Assembly: GCA_964510235.1 (NCBI GenBank) | Contig: CAZEBF010000014.1 | Span: 1-24,211 of the forward strand | Source: CAYUUR01 sp964510235 | GTDB taxonomy: Bacteria > Patescibacteriota > Saccharimonadia > Saccharimonadales > CAYUUR01 | Direction of reading: 5' to 3' | Length of the DNA: 24,211 nucleotides | In this document: in pieces, positions 1 through 6,982 of the stretch | Layout of the letters: every line of letters starts with the position of its first letter | How positions within the stretch are numbered: the stretch's first letter is position 1 | The notes under the pieces: model-generated | What the model was told of the DNA's origin: nothing | Seen by the model: only the letters and a program-made list of their open reading frames with translations | Database searches by the model: none | Position numbers and translations under genes: made by a program

Positions 1-524
1 AAATCTATCTTGCTAGCAAACTTTGTCAGGAACATCGCCTCTTGAACGGCTGAGTTACCACCGCCGACTACCACCAGGTGCTTTTCTCGGTAAAATGCTC
101 CATCACACGTAGCGCAAAAGTGCACGCCACGGCCGTAGAACTCTTGCTCACCAGGTATACCCAGTTTTTTGTAATCACTGCCTGTGGCGATAAGAACTGA
201 CTCAGCTAAAATTTCACCGTCAGTTGTATCAAGGACTTTGTGATCGCCTTTGTCAGTGATTTTACTGACTTCACCAAGTTCAATGACAGCGCCAAAGCGT
301 TCGGCTTGTTTTCGCAAACCTTCTGCTAGATCAAGCCCAGCTATGCCTTTTGGAAAGCCTGGGTAGTTATCCACCCAATCAGTGATTGCGGCTAGTCCAC
401 CGACTACACCTTTTTCATACAGCAACGTATCGAGATCCTCACGAGTTGTATACACGGCTGCCGCTAGCGCTGCCGGTCCAGCTCCAACCATTACTACTTG
501 GTGGATTTTTTTGTCATCACTCAT
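1..524 (-). CDS. trxB: Thioredoxin reductase, C-terminal part cut off by window edge
   Basis: Flavoprotein that transfers electrons from NADPH to a small redoxin in the cytoplasm. The 174 visible residues hold the N-terminal FAD-binding motif GAGPAA near residue 14, the ATG(S) FAD motif, the redox-active CATC (Cys137, Cys140) followed by DGAF, and the start of the NADPH-binding motif GGGNSA; the rest lies beyond base 1. The start ATG at 524 has a GGAGAG ribosome site just upstream. It lies 53 bases downstream of the redoxin gene on the same strand and has no clear promoter of its own, so the two are probably co-transcribed and may be enzyme and substrate (inference). The family call is secure; the pairing is not proven. 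Confidence 0.93.
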   Translation of the reverse strand, partial: MSDDKKIHQVVMVGAGPAALAAAVYTTREDLDTLLYEKGVVGGLAAITDWVDNYPGFPKGIAGLDLAEGLRKQAERFGAVIELGEVSKITDKGDHKVLDTTDGEILAESVLIATGSDYKKLGIPGEQEFYGRGVHFCATCDGAFYREKHLVVVGGGNSAVQEAMFLTKFASKID

Positions 525-577
525 CAGTCTCTCCGTTTATTGCATCATTATCGCACAGGGTGCTTGTTTCTAAAGGT

Positions 578-826
578 TTACGCGACGGCTGGAGCAAGTC
601 GTGACAAATTAAAGCCAACTACAACTTCTTGGCTATCATCCTGCTTGGTTACAACAGTGACAGGTACGGTCATAGCGCCGCTCAATTGCATGGCCTCTGC
701 TTGACGCTCAGGGTTTTGGTCAAGGTTTACTTCTTCGTAGGCGTGTCCTTTGCTGGACAGCCATTTTTTGACCATGCCGCAGTATGCGCAGGTGTTGGTA
801 GTGTAAATTGTAACGTTTTTTGGCAT
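578..826 (-). CDS. Glutaredoxin / NrdH-like redoxin
   Basis: An 82-residue thioredoxin-fold dithiol protein, full length for glutaredoxin-3/NrdH families. It shows the active-site CAYC (Cys13, Cys16), the cis-proline segment TVPVT near residue 53 and a C-terminal GF motif. A purine-rich ribosome site (GAGGGG) precedes the ATG at 826, and a good promoter lies at 880-908. Its product probably accepts electrons from the thioredoxin reductase encoded just downstream, in the manner of NrdH, rather than from glutathione; that is inferred from gene order, because no glutathione genes are visible. Classical glutaredoxin versus NrdH cannot be settled from the sequence alone. Confidence 0.9.
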   Translation of the reverse strand: MPKNVTIYTTNTCAYCGMVKKWLSSKGHAYEEVNLDQNPERQAEAMQLSGAMTVPVTVVTKQDDSQEVVVGFNLSRLAPAVA

Positions 827-879
827 TGTATTCCCCTCTTATTTGCTTGTTTGTTTAGCTTTTGTTGTGTGCTGAATTC

Positions 880-908
880 AGTATATATAGCGCTTACGTT
901 AAATTCAA
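880..908 (-). promoter_or_regulatory. Sigma70-type promoter of the redoxin-trxB pair
   Basis: On the minus strand, -35 TTGAAT (903-908), a 17-base spacer and -10 TATACT (880-885). Predicted transcript start is near 873, giving a leader of about 47 bases before the redoxin ATG at 826. Confidence 0.65.
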
Positions 909-930
909 GACCCCATATGTTGTGTTTTTA

Positions 931-1479
931 TCAATTTTGGGCTGGAGTGACAGCTACTAGTTCAATATCAAACACGAGCGCTGAATTAGCTGGGATGTCT
1001 GGTGACGGTGATTGCGCCCCATAAGCCTTTTCTGCAGGGATGATCAGTCGGCGTTTGCCACCTTCTTTCATGCCCGGTACACCTTCTTGCCAACCGACAA
1101 TTACGCCAGAAAGCGGAAAGGTAGCCGGCTGACCTGCGTCAAGTGAGCTCTCAAAGATAACACCTGTTGAGGCAACTGCGCCTGTGTAGTGTGCAGTCAC
1201 TGTATCGCTGGCTTTTACTTCTTTACCGGTACCAACAGTAATGTCTTCTACCTTAAGTTCTGTCACGCTATCAACTGGTGTGTAGTTTGCTAGATTTGTA
1301 CCCTTCAAGGCGCCCTCCTTTGGTGTGGCTTGTGTTTCTTGTATGTTCGTATCTGTAACTGCTTGCTGATTGTCATCGGTAATTATCTGATAGATTATCA
1401 ATCCACTTCCTGCGATTGAGGTAACCAAAAAGACGATTGCAATGACGAGCGTAAAGGCTCGTTGAGCTCTCCCTGCCAT
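931..1479 (-). CDS. Membrane-anchored FKBP-type peptidyl-prolyl isomerase
   Basis: A 182-residue protein with one hydrophobic anchor at residues 9-33, a polar linker to about residue 70 and a C-terminal FKBP domain. Recognisable FKBP segments are AHYTG (96-100), FESS (109-112), VIVGWQEG (126-133), the MKEGGKRRLIIP stretch and AYG (152-154), ending in LVFDIEL. It should catalyse proline cis-trans isomerisation outside the cytoplasmic membrane, assisting folding of secreted proteins. A strong GGAGGA ribosome site precedes ATG 1479. A -10 candidate TATACT (1503-1508) has a poor -35. It is divergent from the small ORF at 1568 and lies upstream of the redoxin gene. Confidence 0.93.
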   Translation of the reverse strand: MAGRAQRAFTLVIAIVFLVTSIAGSGLIIYQIITDDNQQAVTDTNIQETQATPKEGALKGTNLANYTPVDSVTELKVEDITVGTGKEVKASDTVTAHYTGAVASTGVIFESSLDAGQPATFPLSGVIVGWQEGVPGMKEGGKRRLIIPAEKAYGAQSPSPDIPANSALVFDIELVAVTPAQN

Positions 1480-1533
1480 GTTGTTCCTCCGTTAGTTGTT
1501 CCAGTATAACCTACCGTCGGCAGTCGCTCTATA

Positions 1534-1561
1534 TTGATATTTTGTTGGTTTATTGTATAGT
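1534..1561 (+). promoter_or_regulatory. Promoter of the small ORF, predicted leaderless
   Basis: -35 TTGATA (1534-1539), 16-base spacer, -10 TATAGT (1556-1561). Only six bases separate the -10 from the ATG at 1568, so transcription should start at or next to the start codon. This also argues against the in-frame ATG at 1553, which lies upstream of the predicted transcript start. Confidence 0.6.
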
Positions 1562-1567
1562 GGTGCC

Positions 1568-1828
1568 ATGAAACGGATCGGAAATGAACGGGTTGACCTT
1601 AATCGCGCCACAGTAGGTGCGGTAAGTGCTCTTGTTGGGTTTGGTTTTCTAGCCAAAACAGGCGTCGACTTCACGAACCTAGCACCTGTAATTGCATCAC
1701 AACCGGAACACCAAACAAGTCTAGAGGTGTCCGCCAAATTGGCTCGGCCACTCGCCGACTTTTGTATCGCCCTAGGTTTGACTGCTTTTGGGCAAGTACA
1801 GATCGCGCAGAGCGTTCACGAAGCCTAA
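1568..1828 (+). CDS. Small hypothetical protein
   Basis: An 86-residue protein of unknown function. Two stretches are moderately hydrophobic (about residues 14-30 and 63-80) and alternate Ala/Gly/Leu, so it may associate with the membrane, but no clear signal peptide or motif is visible. The ATG at 1568 is preferred over the in-frame one at 1553 because the promoter -10 box ends at 1561. It lies between FKBP (divergent) and the ABC exporter (convergent, ends only nine bases apart). I recognise no family. The good promoter is the main reason for believing it is a gene. Confidence 0.6.
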   Translation: MKRIGNERVDLNRATVGAVSALVGFGFLAKTGVDFTNLAPVIASQPEHQTSLEVSAKLARPLADFCIALGLTAFGQVQIAQSVHEA

Positions 1829-1837
1829 TCTAATTAC

Positions 1838-3613
1838 TTAATCGGCAATGTCGTATGCCTTGAGTCGCTTCTTGGTCTGTTCAGTTTTCTTGCCATGCTG
1901 CAGGCTCAGTAGCTGGGCGTAAATACCCTCAGTCTTAGCCAATTTGGCAGGTGAACCGACTTCATCGATGGTTCCACCCCGTAGCGTCACAATTGTGTCA
2001 ACATTCTGAATAGTGCTCAGACGGTGGGCGATGATAAGCGTCGTACGACCCTTCATGAGCCGCTCTAAGGCTTCTTGGACCATTTGCTCACTCTTACTAT
2101 CAAGACTACTGGTAGCTTCGTCTAGAACGAGAATTGGCGCATCTTTGAGCAGCGCCCTAGCAATCGCAATACGCTGCTTTTGGCCGCCACTCAACTTGAG
2201 ACCGCGCTCGCCTATCTGTGTGTCATAACCTTTGTCCAGCTTGCTAATAAATTCATCGGCGTTAGCTGCTTTGGCGGCAGCAACCAACTGTTCATCAGTT
2301 GCGCCAGGACGGGCATAGCTTATGTTTTCACGTATTGAGCCGCTAAATAGCGCTGGATCCTGAAACACCACTGCAATAGCCTCACGCAGGCTAGACTGTT
2401 TTACTTTACTTATCGACTGGTTGTCGATACGTATCTCACCCGATTGAGGATCATACAGCCGCAGCAGCAAATTTGTCAGCGTCGTCTTGCCTTCACCGCT
2501 CTCACCAACTAACGCAATTTTGGTATCTGGCTGTATATCCAGAGTTACGTTGGTTATTACTGCATGCTGATCGTCATACCCAAAAGTCACATCATGAAAG
2601 CTAATAGCCCCATTTGCTACTTGAAGATCTGGTGCGTGTGGAACATCGGTAATTTCAGGCTTAACTTCCATAACCTCAAAATAATCTTTGCTATCGGCAA
2701 CGGCGCGTTGGACGTTCTCAACCAAAAAGCTAATAGTGAATATCGGGATGCGGATTTGCATAGCGAGCAGAATCAACGCTACAGCGTCACCAGCTGATAT
2801 CTGACCATTGACTGCCTGATAGAATGCAAAAACATATACACCAAAGAAGACCACGTTTAGCACAAAACGACGGCTAAAATCATTCTTGTGCCAGTAGAGC
2901 GATTGCTTTTTGTTAATGCCGATAATCTTGCCCATGTGCTTACTGAAAAACTTCAGCTCACGCTTTTCTTGTACAAAACTCTTAATAACCCGTATCTGAG
3001 CAATCCCTTCGGCAAACCGTCCGCTGGCAATGTCGTTATGGTGGTTAATGTCTTTTTGGTAATCTTGCCATGTCGTACTGGTGCGGACAGTCATCCAAAT
3101 ATAAATCGGGTACAACATCGACAACAACACGCCAACCTGCCAGCTGTACAAAAATACAGCTGTGAGTGCAAATAATGTTGAAACAATAAACTGCAGAAAG
3201 TTATTGCTAAACATGTTTACAAAATTCGTTATCTGCAAGACCGACCGGTTAAGACGATTTATTATCTTCCCTGTCAGTTCAGAATCAAAGTAAGACTGCG
3301 GCAACGAAAGCAGGTGTGCGTAGTATTTTTCTGAAAGATTTTTATGCAGTTTTGTGGAAAGCTGATCACCAAGATATCCATTGATATTGTTCAAAACATT
3401 TGCGGCTACATCCAGTAAAAACAAAATGACGGCAATGCCGAGAACAAACGAAAACTGTGCAGCTGTGCCTTTGCCAATCTCATCAATAGCCCGTCCGCTT
3501 AGAATCGGTACTAACAACGAAGCAAGACTGGCAAAAACCGTAAGCAGCCCGATCAGAGCGTAATAGCCACGCAGATCACGAGCCGAAGCTAGTATCTTCA
3601 GAATATACTTCAT
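1838..3613 (-). CDS. ABC-type exporter, fused membrane and ATPase domains
   Basis: A 591-residue half-transporter of the MsbA/LmrA/MDR type, expected to work as a dimer that exports lipids, peptides or drugs. Residues 1-310 carry the six-helix exporter membrane domain. The nucleotide-binding domain follows: Walker A GESGEGKT (370-377), Q-loop Gln418, signature LSGGQ (474-478), Walker B ILVLDE (494-499), D-loop SSLD and switch His530 in IIAHRLSTI. All catalytic residues are present, so it should be active. It starts 40 bases after the upstream multi-pass protein and has no clean promoter or ribosome site of its own, so it may be read from upstream. The substrate cannot be told from the sequence. 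Confidence 0.93.
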   Translation of the reverse strand: MKYILKILASARDLRGYYALIGLLTVFASLASLLVPILSGRAIDEIGKGTAAQFSFVLGIAVILFLLDVAANVLNNINGYLGDQLSTKLHKNLSEKYYAHLLSLPQSYFDSELTGKIINRLNRSVLQITNFVNMFSNNFLQFIVSTLFALTAVFLYSWQVGVLLSMLYPIYIWMTVRTSTTWQDYQKDINHHNDIASGRFAEGIAQIRVIKSFVQEKRELKFFSKHMGKIIGINKKQSLYWHKNDFSRRFVLNVVFFGVYVFAFYQAVNGQISAGDAVALILLAMQIRIPIFTISFLVENVQRAVADSKDYFEVMEVKPEITDVPHAPDLQVANGAISFHDVTFGYDDQHAVITNVTLDIQPDTKIALVGESGEGKTTLTNLLLRLYDPQSGEIRIDNQSISKVKQSSLREAIAVVFQDPALFSGSIRENISYARPGATDEQLVAAAKAANADEFISKLDKGYDTQIGERGLKLSGGQKQRIAIARALLKDAPILVLDEATSSLDSKSEQMVQEALERLMKGRTTLIIAHRLSTIQNVDTIVTLRGGTIDEVGSPAKLAKTEGIYAQLLSLQHGKKTEQTKKRLKAYDIAD

Positions 3614-3653
3614 TATGTATAGCTTACCTTATTTGCTCAAGCAGTGCGACAAG

Positions 3654-4193
3654 CTATTTTCTATGCACCGCTAGGGCATACAGCAGCCCAGCGACCACAA
3701 AGAAAAAACCGCCGTAAAACAGTAACTCGGCGTAAAGTTCAACTTTATAACCTTCCCCAGGTGACGTTACAAAGTAGCGCATGACAGCCAATGAATAGCT
3801 GGCCAGTGCTAGGATTGCAGTCGTCACCAATGCAACTCGTGAGCGTAAAACACTGATTATGATCAGTGGCAGCAAATACAACGCCACAGCTTTACTGGCC
3901 ATACCACGCTGCGCAAATACCAAAACAGTAGCAACCGCTATCATTGTTAGCGAGAGTATCCATGCGTATGCTCTCATCAAAGTGTTACTGGTTGTTTGGC
4001 GCGCCGCATACCAAACACCGCCGTTCACTACTAATACCAAGGCAGCCAACGTCCAGCGCTGCAGGACAACTGTTGGCGGGATCAGATTCCAGGCATCAGA
4101 AATTACTATTGTCAGTGCAAATAAGCCTACAAACAGAAACAAGATGCGGGTCACAGACAATAAGGATTGCTGTAGTGTGTTGGTTTTTTTCAT
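3654..4193 (-). CDS. Hypothetical multi-pass membrane protein
   Basis: A 179-residue protein made almost entirely of about six hydrophobic helices (near residues 14-34, 45-63, 74-94, 101-113, 116-136 and 153-174) with short polar loops and a basic N-terminus. It resembles the membrane part of sensor proteins, but no kinase or signalling domain follows. It lies between the secreted LolA-like gene (48 bases upstream) and the ABC exporter (40 bases downstream), all on the minus strand, so a shared envelope role is possible but unproven. The ATG at 4193 has only a weak GAG-type ribosome site. Family unknown. Confidence 0.75.
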   Translation of the reverse strand: MKKTNTLQQSLLSVTRILFLFVGLFALTIVISDAWNLIPPTVVLQRWTLAALVLVVNGGVWYAARQTTSNTLMRAYAWILSLTMIAVATVLVFAQRGMASKAVALYLLPLIIISVLRSRVALVTTAILALASYSLAVMRYFVTSPGEGYKVELYAELLFYGGFFFVVAGLLYALAVHRK

Positions 4194-4241
4194 GCTTAGC
4201 TCTATTCAAGCATAAGCGCGATGACCTGGTCAACTACTGCG

Positions 4242-4895
4242 CTACTGAGGCACGGTTTGAGCGTTGGCTGGAACAGTAATCGTAACCGGCTTATACTCAA
4301 AAGTTAGCGAACCGGTATTGCCATCAAAAACACCATCGGCCTTCATAATCCGCTTGGTCGACTGATCGATGTAGACAGTCCCTTCAGATGCTCCATCTTT
4401 GACGAGCCAGACATCACAAGTCGCCGAACCACAAGCGGCCGTACCTTTATATGTAGCTTTGTCTCGCAAACTATTGATATCTTCTGTCGAATACTGGTAA
4501 CTATCTGGGTTAAATGCAGCGCCATCACGATTATTAAGCCTATAACAGGTGTCACCTGTGCATGAATAGTAAGCGTCTTTGGTTAGAATCACTTTGAATT
4601 CTTGACCACTTTGTTCTGCCTCGAACTCACTGTTACCCTTACCGTCAGACTTCATCGTGGCAGTGAAGGTTTTACCATCTTTAGAACTGGTTAGTTTTGC
4701 TTCGTAGCTGACGTCAGTTGTAGCGACAGGACTAAACTCAGTAGCACCCGTGCTGGACTGTGATTGGCTGGCGGTGGTTTGACTAGATGTTTGCTGTGAA
4801 TCACTGGTAGAATCACGCTGAGTAAACCAAACAGCGCCACCAACGACAACCAAGCTCACAACCAAGGCAATTGGAACGACAATTTTCTTTTGCAT
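4242..4895 (-). CDS. Secreted or anchored LolA/LppX-like protein with two cysteine pairs
   Basis: A 217-residue protein: N-terminal signal or anchor helix (residues 5-24), a Ser/Thr/Gln-rich linker (28-56), then a beta-rich domain. The C-terminal pattern VYIDQSTKRI followed by FEYKPVTITVPANA resembles the LolA/LppX/LprG-like fold that carries lipids; this is pattern recognition without a search. No lipobox cysteine is present at the signal peptide end. Four cysteines form two close pairs (Cys112/Cys117 and Cys155/Cys160), suiting disulfides that the VKOR in this window could help form (inference). An AGGAG ribosome site precedes ATG 4895. It lies just downstream of a MacB-type transporter. 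Confidence 0.75.
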   Translation of the reverse strand: MQKKIVVPIALVVSLVVVGGAVWFTQRDSTSDSQQTSSQTTASQSQSSTGATEFSPVATTDVSYEAKLTSSKDGKTFTATMKSDGKGNSEFEAEQSGQEFKVILTKDAYYSCTGDTCYRLNNRDGAAFNPDSYQYSTEDINSLRDKATYKGTAACGSATCDVWLVKDGASEGTVYIDQSTKRIMKADGVFDGNTGSLTFEYKPVTITVPANAQTVPQ

Positions 4896-4917
4896 ACTTA
4901 CTCCTCTTTATACTCTC

Positions 4918-4946
4918 ATCGTACCCCTCGAATAACCGACAAGCAA
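4918..4946 (-). promoter_or_regulatory. Candidate promoter of the LolA-like gene
   Basis: On the minus strand, -35 TTGCTT (4941-4946), 17-base spacer, -10 TACGAT (4918-4923). Transcription would start near 4911 and leave a leader of about 16 bases that holds the AGGAG ribosome site. A nearer TATAAA (4907-4912) is less likely because its start point would remove that site. Confidence 0.45.
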
Positions 4947-4966
4947 GTATAAGCAGTTACTGACGG

Positions 4967-6256
4967 CTATTCGTAGCGAAGCGCGTCGATTGGGTCAAGT
5001 CTCGCAGCACGGCGAGCTGGCAATGTTGCTGCGATGAATGCTATGAACATTATGAGCAGAATGATTGGCAGCATCGACATAAACGGGAACGAGAATAGCT
5101 CGAGCCCTTCAAAGTCTTTGAACAAAGTGTTTGCAGCCACATTGCTGCCGATTCGGCCAACAACATTGGAAACACCAAGCGCAATAATTGCGCCCCAGAA
5201 TCCAATCAGTATTGCTTCCAAACTAAATAGAATGAAGATTTTTCCGCGACCCATACCAAGAGCTTTCATCAGACCAATTTCTCTAGTCCGCTCTTGGACG
5301 GCCATCAGGAGAGTGTTTACGATACCGAATGAGGCAGCCGCTAGGGCAATTCCAGCAAAGATATTTAAGAACGTTGTCACGGCATTAATGACATTTGTAA
5401 TGACGCCGAGTTGGTCATCTAGAGTGAAGGCGTCGTAGCCCTGATCAGCAAGACGTTTTTTCAGCTCATCGATCTGTCCCTGCTCTAAGTTTGGATCAAA
5501 TTTCCCTACCACCACCGAGTACTGATTGCGCTGAAAATCTGGCACGCCAACAGTTGCTTGCTCAAAAGCTGCACGCGCATAGGCATCGTTGATGTTTGCT
5601 GCGTTACCCTGAATAAGTGTTTTTTCTTGCACTCCAACAATAGTTACTGGCAGCGTAAAGACTTGACCGGCGGCATTCTTGAAGCCCATTTCTGCGATCT
5701 TGCCAACAGCGGCTTGATCATCTGTAAAACCAAGAGTACTCACAAACGATGGCGGAATAGTTAGTTCATAGACATCAGCTGATACATCAACTGAGCGGCC
5801 CGCTTTCATTGGCTGATTTAGGCCTTCGACAGATTGACTCACCGTTATCTGGAACTTCTTTTGATCGTCGCGCGTCACGTACTCTGGCACGATCGGATAC
5901 ATTATCTGTACGTCACGAATGCCTTTGGTCTTACTAATCTTCTCGACATCCTGACTGTTCAGGGTTGGCGGATTAGTGAAATCTGCTGTCGCTTGTCGTT
6001 TGTTTTCATCAAATTCCTTTGGCTCATCGTTGCTAACTGGACCGCCACCATCTGTCTTAACAGTTATAATAAGGGCATCTTTAGCGCCAACGGCTCCCAC
6101 TTGTTCGTCGACATACGTCTTTAAGCCTTCGCCCACTCCAGTCGTTAACATAAGTGTAAATGCACCCATAAACACGGCGCCAATTGTCAGAAATGTCCTA
6201 ATTTTGCTTTTACGAAGATTAGCATTGGCTGTGCGGATAATATCTCGGTATTTCAT
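4967..6256 (-). CDS. MacB/FtsX-type ABC transporter permease
   Basis: A 429-residue permease with the MacB layout: TM1 at about residues 21-42, a large extracytoplasmic domain (about 45-285), then three C-terminal helices with the FtsX-type coupling segment QERTREIGLMKALG and the ending PARRAARLDPIDALRYE. MacB-type systems move substrates outside the membrane by mechanotransmission, driven by a separate ATPase. Here that ATPase is encoded immediately upstream: its TAA and this ATG share one base (TAATG), so translation is coupled. No MacA-like adaptor is present; the next gene downstream is the LolA-like secreted protein. Confidence 0.92.
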   Translation of the reverse strand: MKYRDIIRTANANLRKSKIRTFLTIGAVFMGAFTLMLTTGVGEGLKTYVDEQVGAVGAKDALIITVKTDGGGPVSNDEPKEFDENKRQATADFTNPPTLNSQDVEKISKTKGIRDVQIMYPIVPEYVTRDDQKKFQITVSQSVEGLNQPMKAGRSVDVSADVYELTIPPSFVSTLGFTDDQAAVGKIAEMGFKNAAGQVFTLPVTIVGVQEKTLIQGNAANINDAYARAAFEQATVGVPDFQRNQYSVVVGKFDPNLEQGQIDELKKRLADQGYDAFTLDDQLGVITNVINAVTTFLNIFAGIALAAASFGIVNTLLMAVQERTREIGLMKALGMGRGKIFILFSLEAILIGFWGAIIALGVSNVVGRIGSNVAANTLFKDFEGLELFSFPFMSMLPIILLIMFIAFIAATLPARRAARLDPIDALRYE

Positions 6257-6966
6257 TACTTGACTGCCTTTCTGTTGACAGTGACGTTGGTAATTTGACC
6301 GTCTTTGATGTTAACTTGTCTATCGCAGCGTTTTGCTAGGTCTTCATCATGTGTCACAAAAATGAGAGTAATGCCTTTTTGTTTGTTGAGCTTAAACAGT
6401 AAATTCTCGATCTTTGACCCAGTCGAGCTATCAAGGTTGCCAGTTGGCTCATCGGCAAAAATAACTTTTGGCTGATTAACGAGTGCTCGTGCAATCACTA
6501 CGCGCTGTTTCTGACCACCACTTAGTTCTGATGCTTTATTCTTGATCTTATCGCCAAGCTCAACCGACTCTAACACTTCGGTAGCCATAGCTTTTCGTTT
6601 GCGTGGCGACAGACCAGCGATTTTGAGCGGTAACATAACGTTATTGAGCACCGACTCGTCACCGTTCAAAAAGAACTGTTGAAATACAAAACCAAACTGA
6701 CTGTTTCGCAGCGCATCAACTTCTTTACGCTTGAGACTGCTCGCATCAACGCCGTTAATGTGCACTGAGCCTTCAGTTGGCGAGTCGAGCAGGGCTAGCA
6801 AGTGCATCAATGTGGACTTTCCAGAACCACTTTTGCCAATCACTGCAATTGTCTCGCCCTCTTGCACTGTCAGGTCGATACTCGTGAGTGCTTTGAATGC
6901 AGCTTCACCCTTGCCGTAAGTTTTTGACAGCTGCTTGGTTTGTAGTAGTGATGTCTTTTTAGTCAT
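6256..6966 (-). CDS. ABC transporter ATPase, MacB/LolD type
   Basis: A 236-residue ATPase with Walker A GKSGSGKS (44-51), Q-loop in FVFQQ (93-97), signature LSGGQ (148-152), Walker B VIFADEPTGNLDS (from 168) and switch His206. The ADEPTGNLD form is typical of the LolD/MacB/FtsE family. It pairs with the permease at 4967-6256, whose start overlaps its stop by one base. An AGGAAG ribosome site precedes ATG 6966. The gene starts 16 bases after the pheT stop, so read-through from the PheRS operon is possible. A weak promoter candidate (TTACAG, 16 bases, TAAGAT) lies inside the pheT end. Confidence 0.93.
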   Translation of the reverse strand: MTKKTSLLQTKQLSKTYGKGEAAFKALTSIDLTVQEGETIAVIGKSGSGKSTLMHLLALLDSPTEGSVHINGVDASSLKRKEVDALRNSQFGFVFQQFFLNGDESVLNNVMLPLKIAGLSPRKRKAMATEVLESVELGDKIKNKASELSGGQKQRVVIARALVNQPKVIFADEPTGNLDSSTGSKIENLLFKLNKQKGITLIFVTHDEDLAKRCDRQVNIKDGQITNVTVNRKAVK

Positions 6967-6982
6967 ATCTTCCTGGCTTTAT

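Noticed and set aside
3614..3653. Promoter for the ABC exporter (TATACA or CATAAT near the ATG)
   Set aside because: Spacing to any -35 is poor and the best -10 would run into the start codon; read-through from upstream is simpler.
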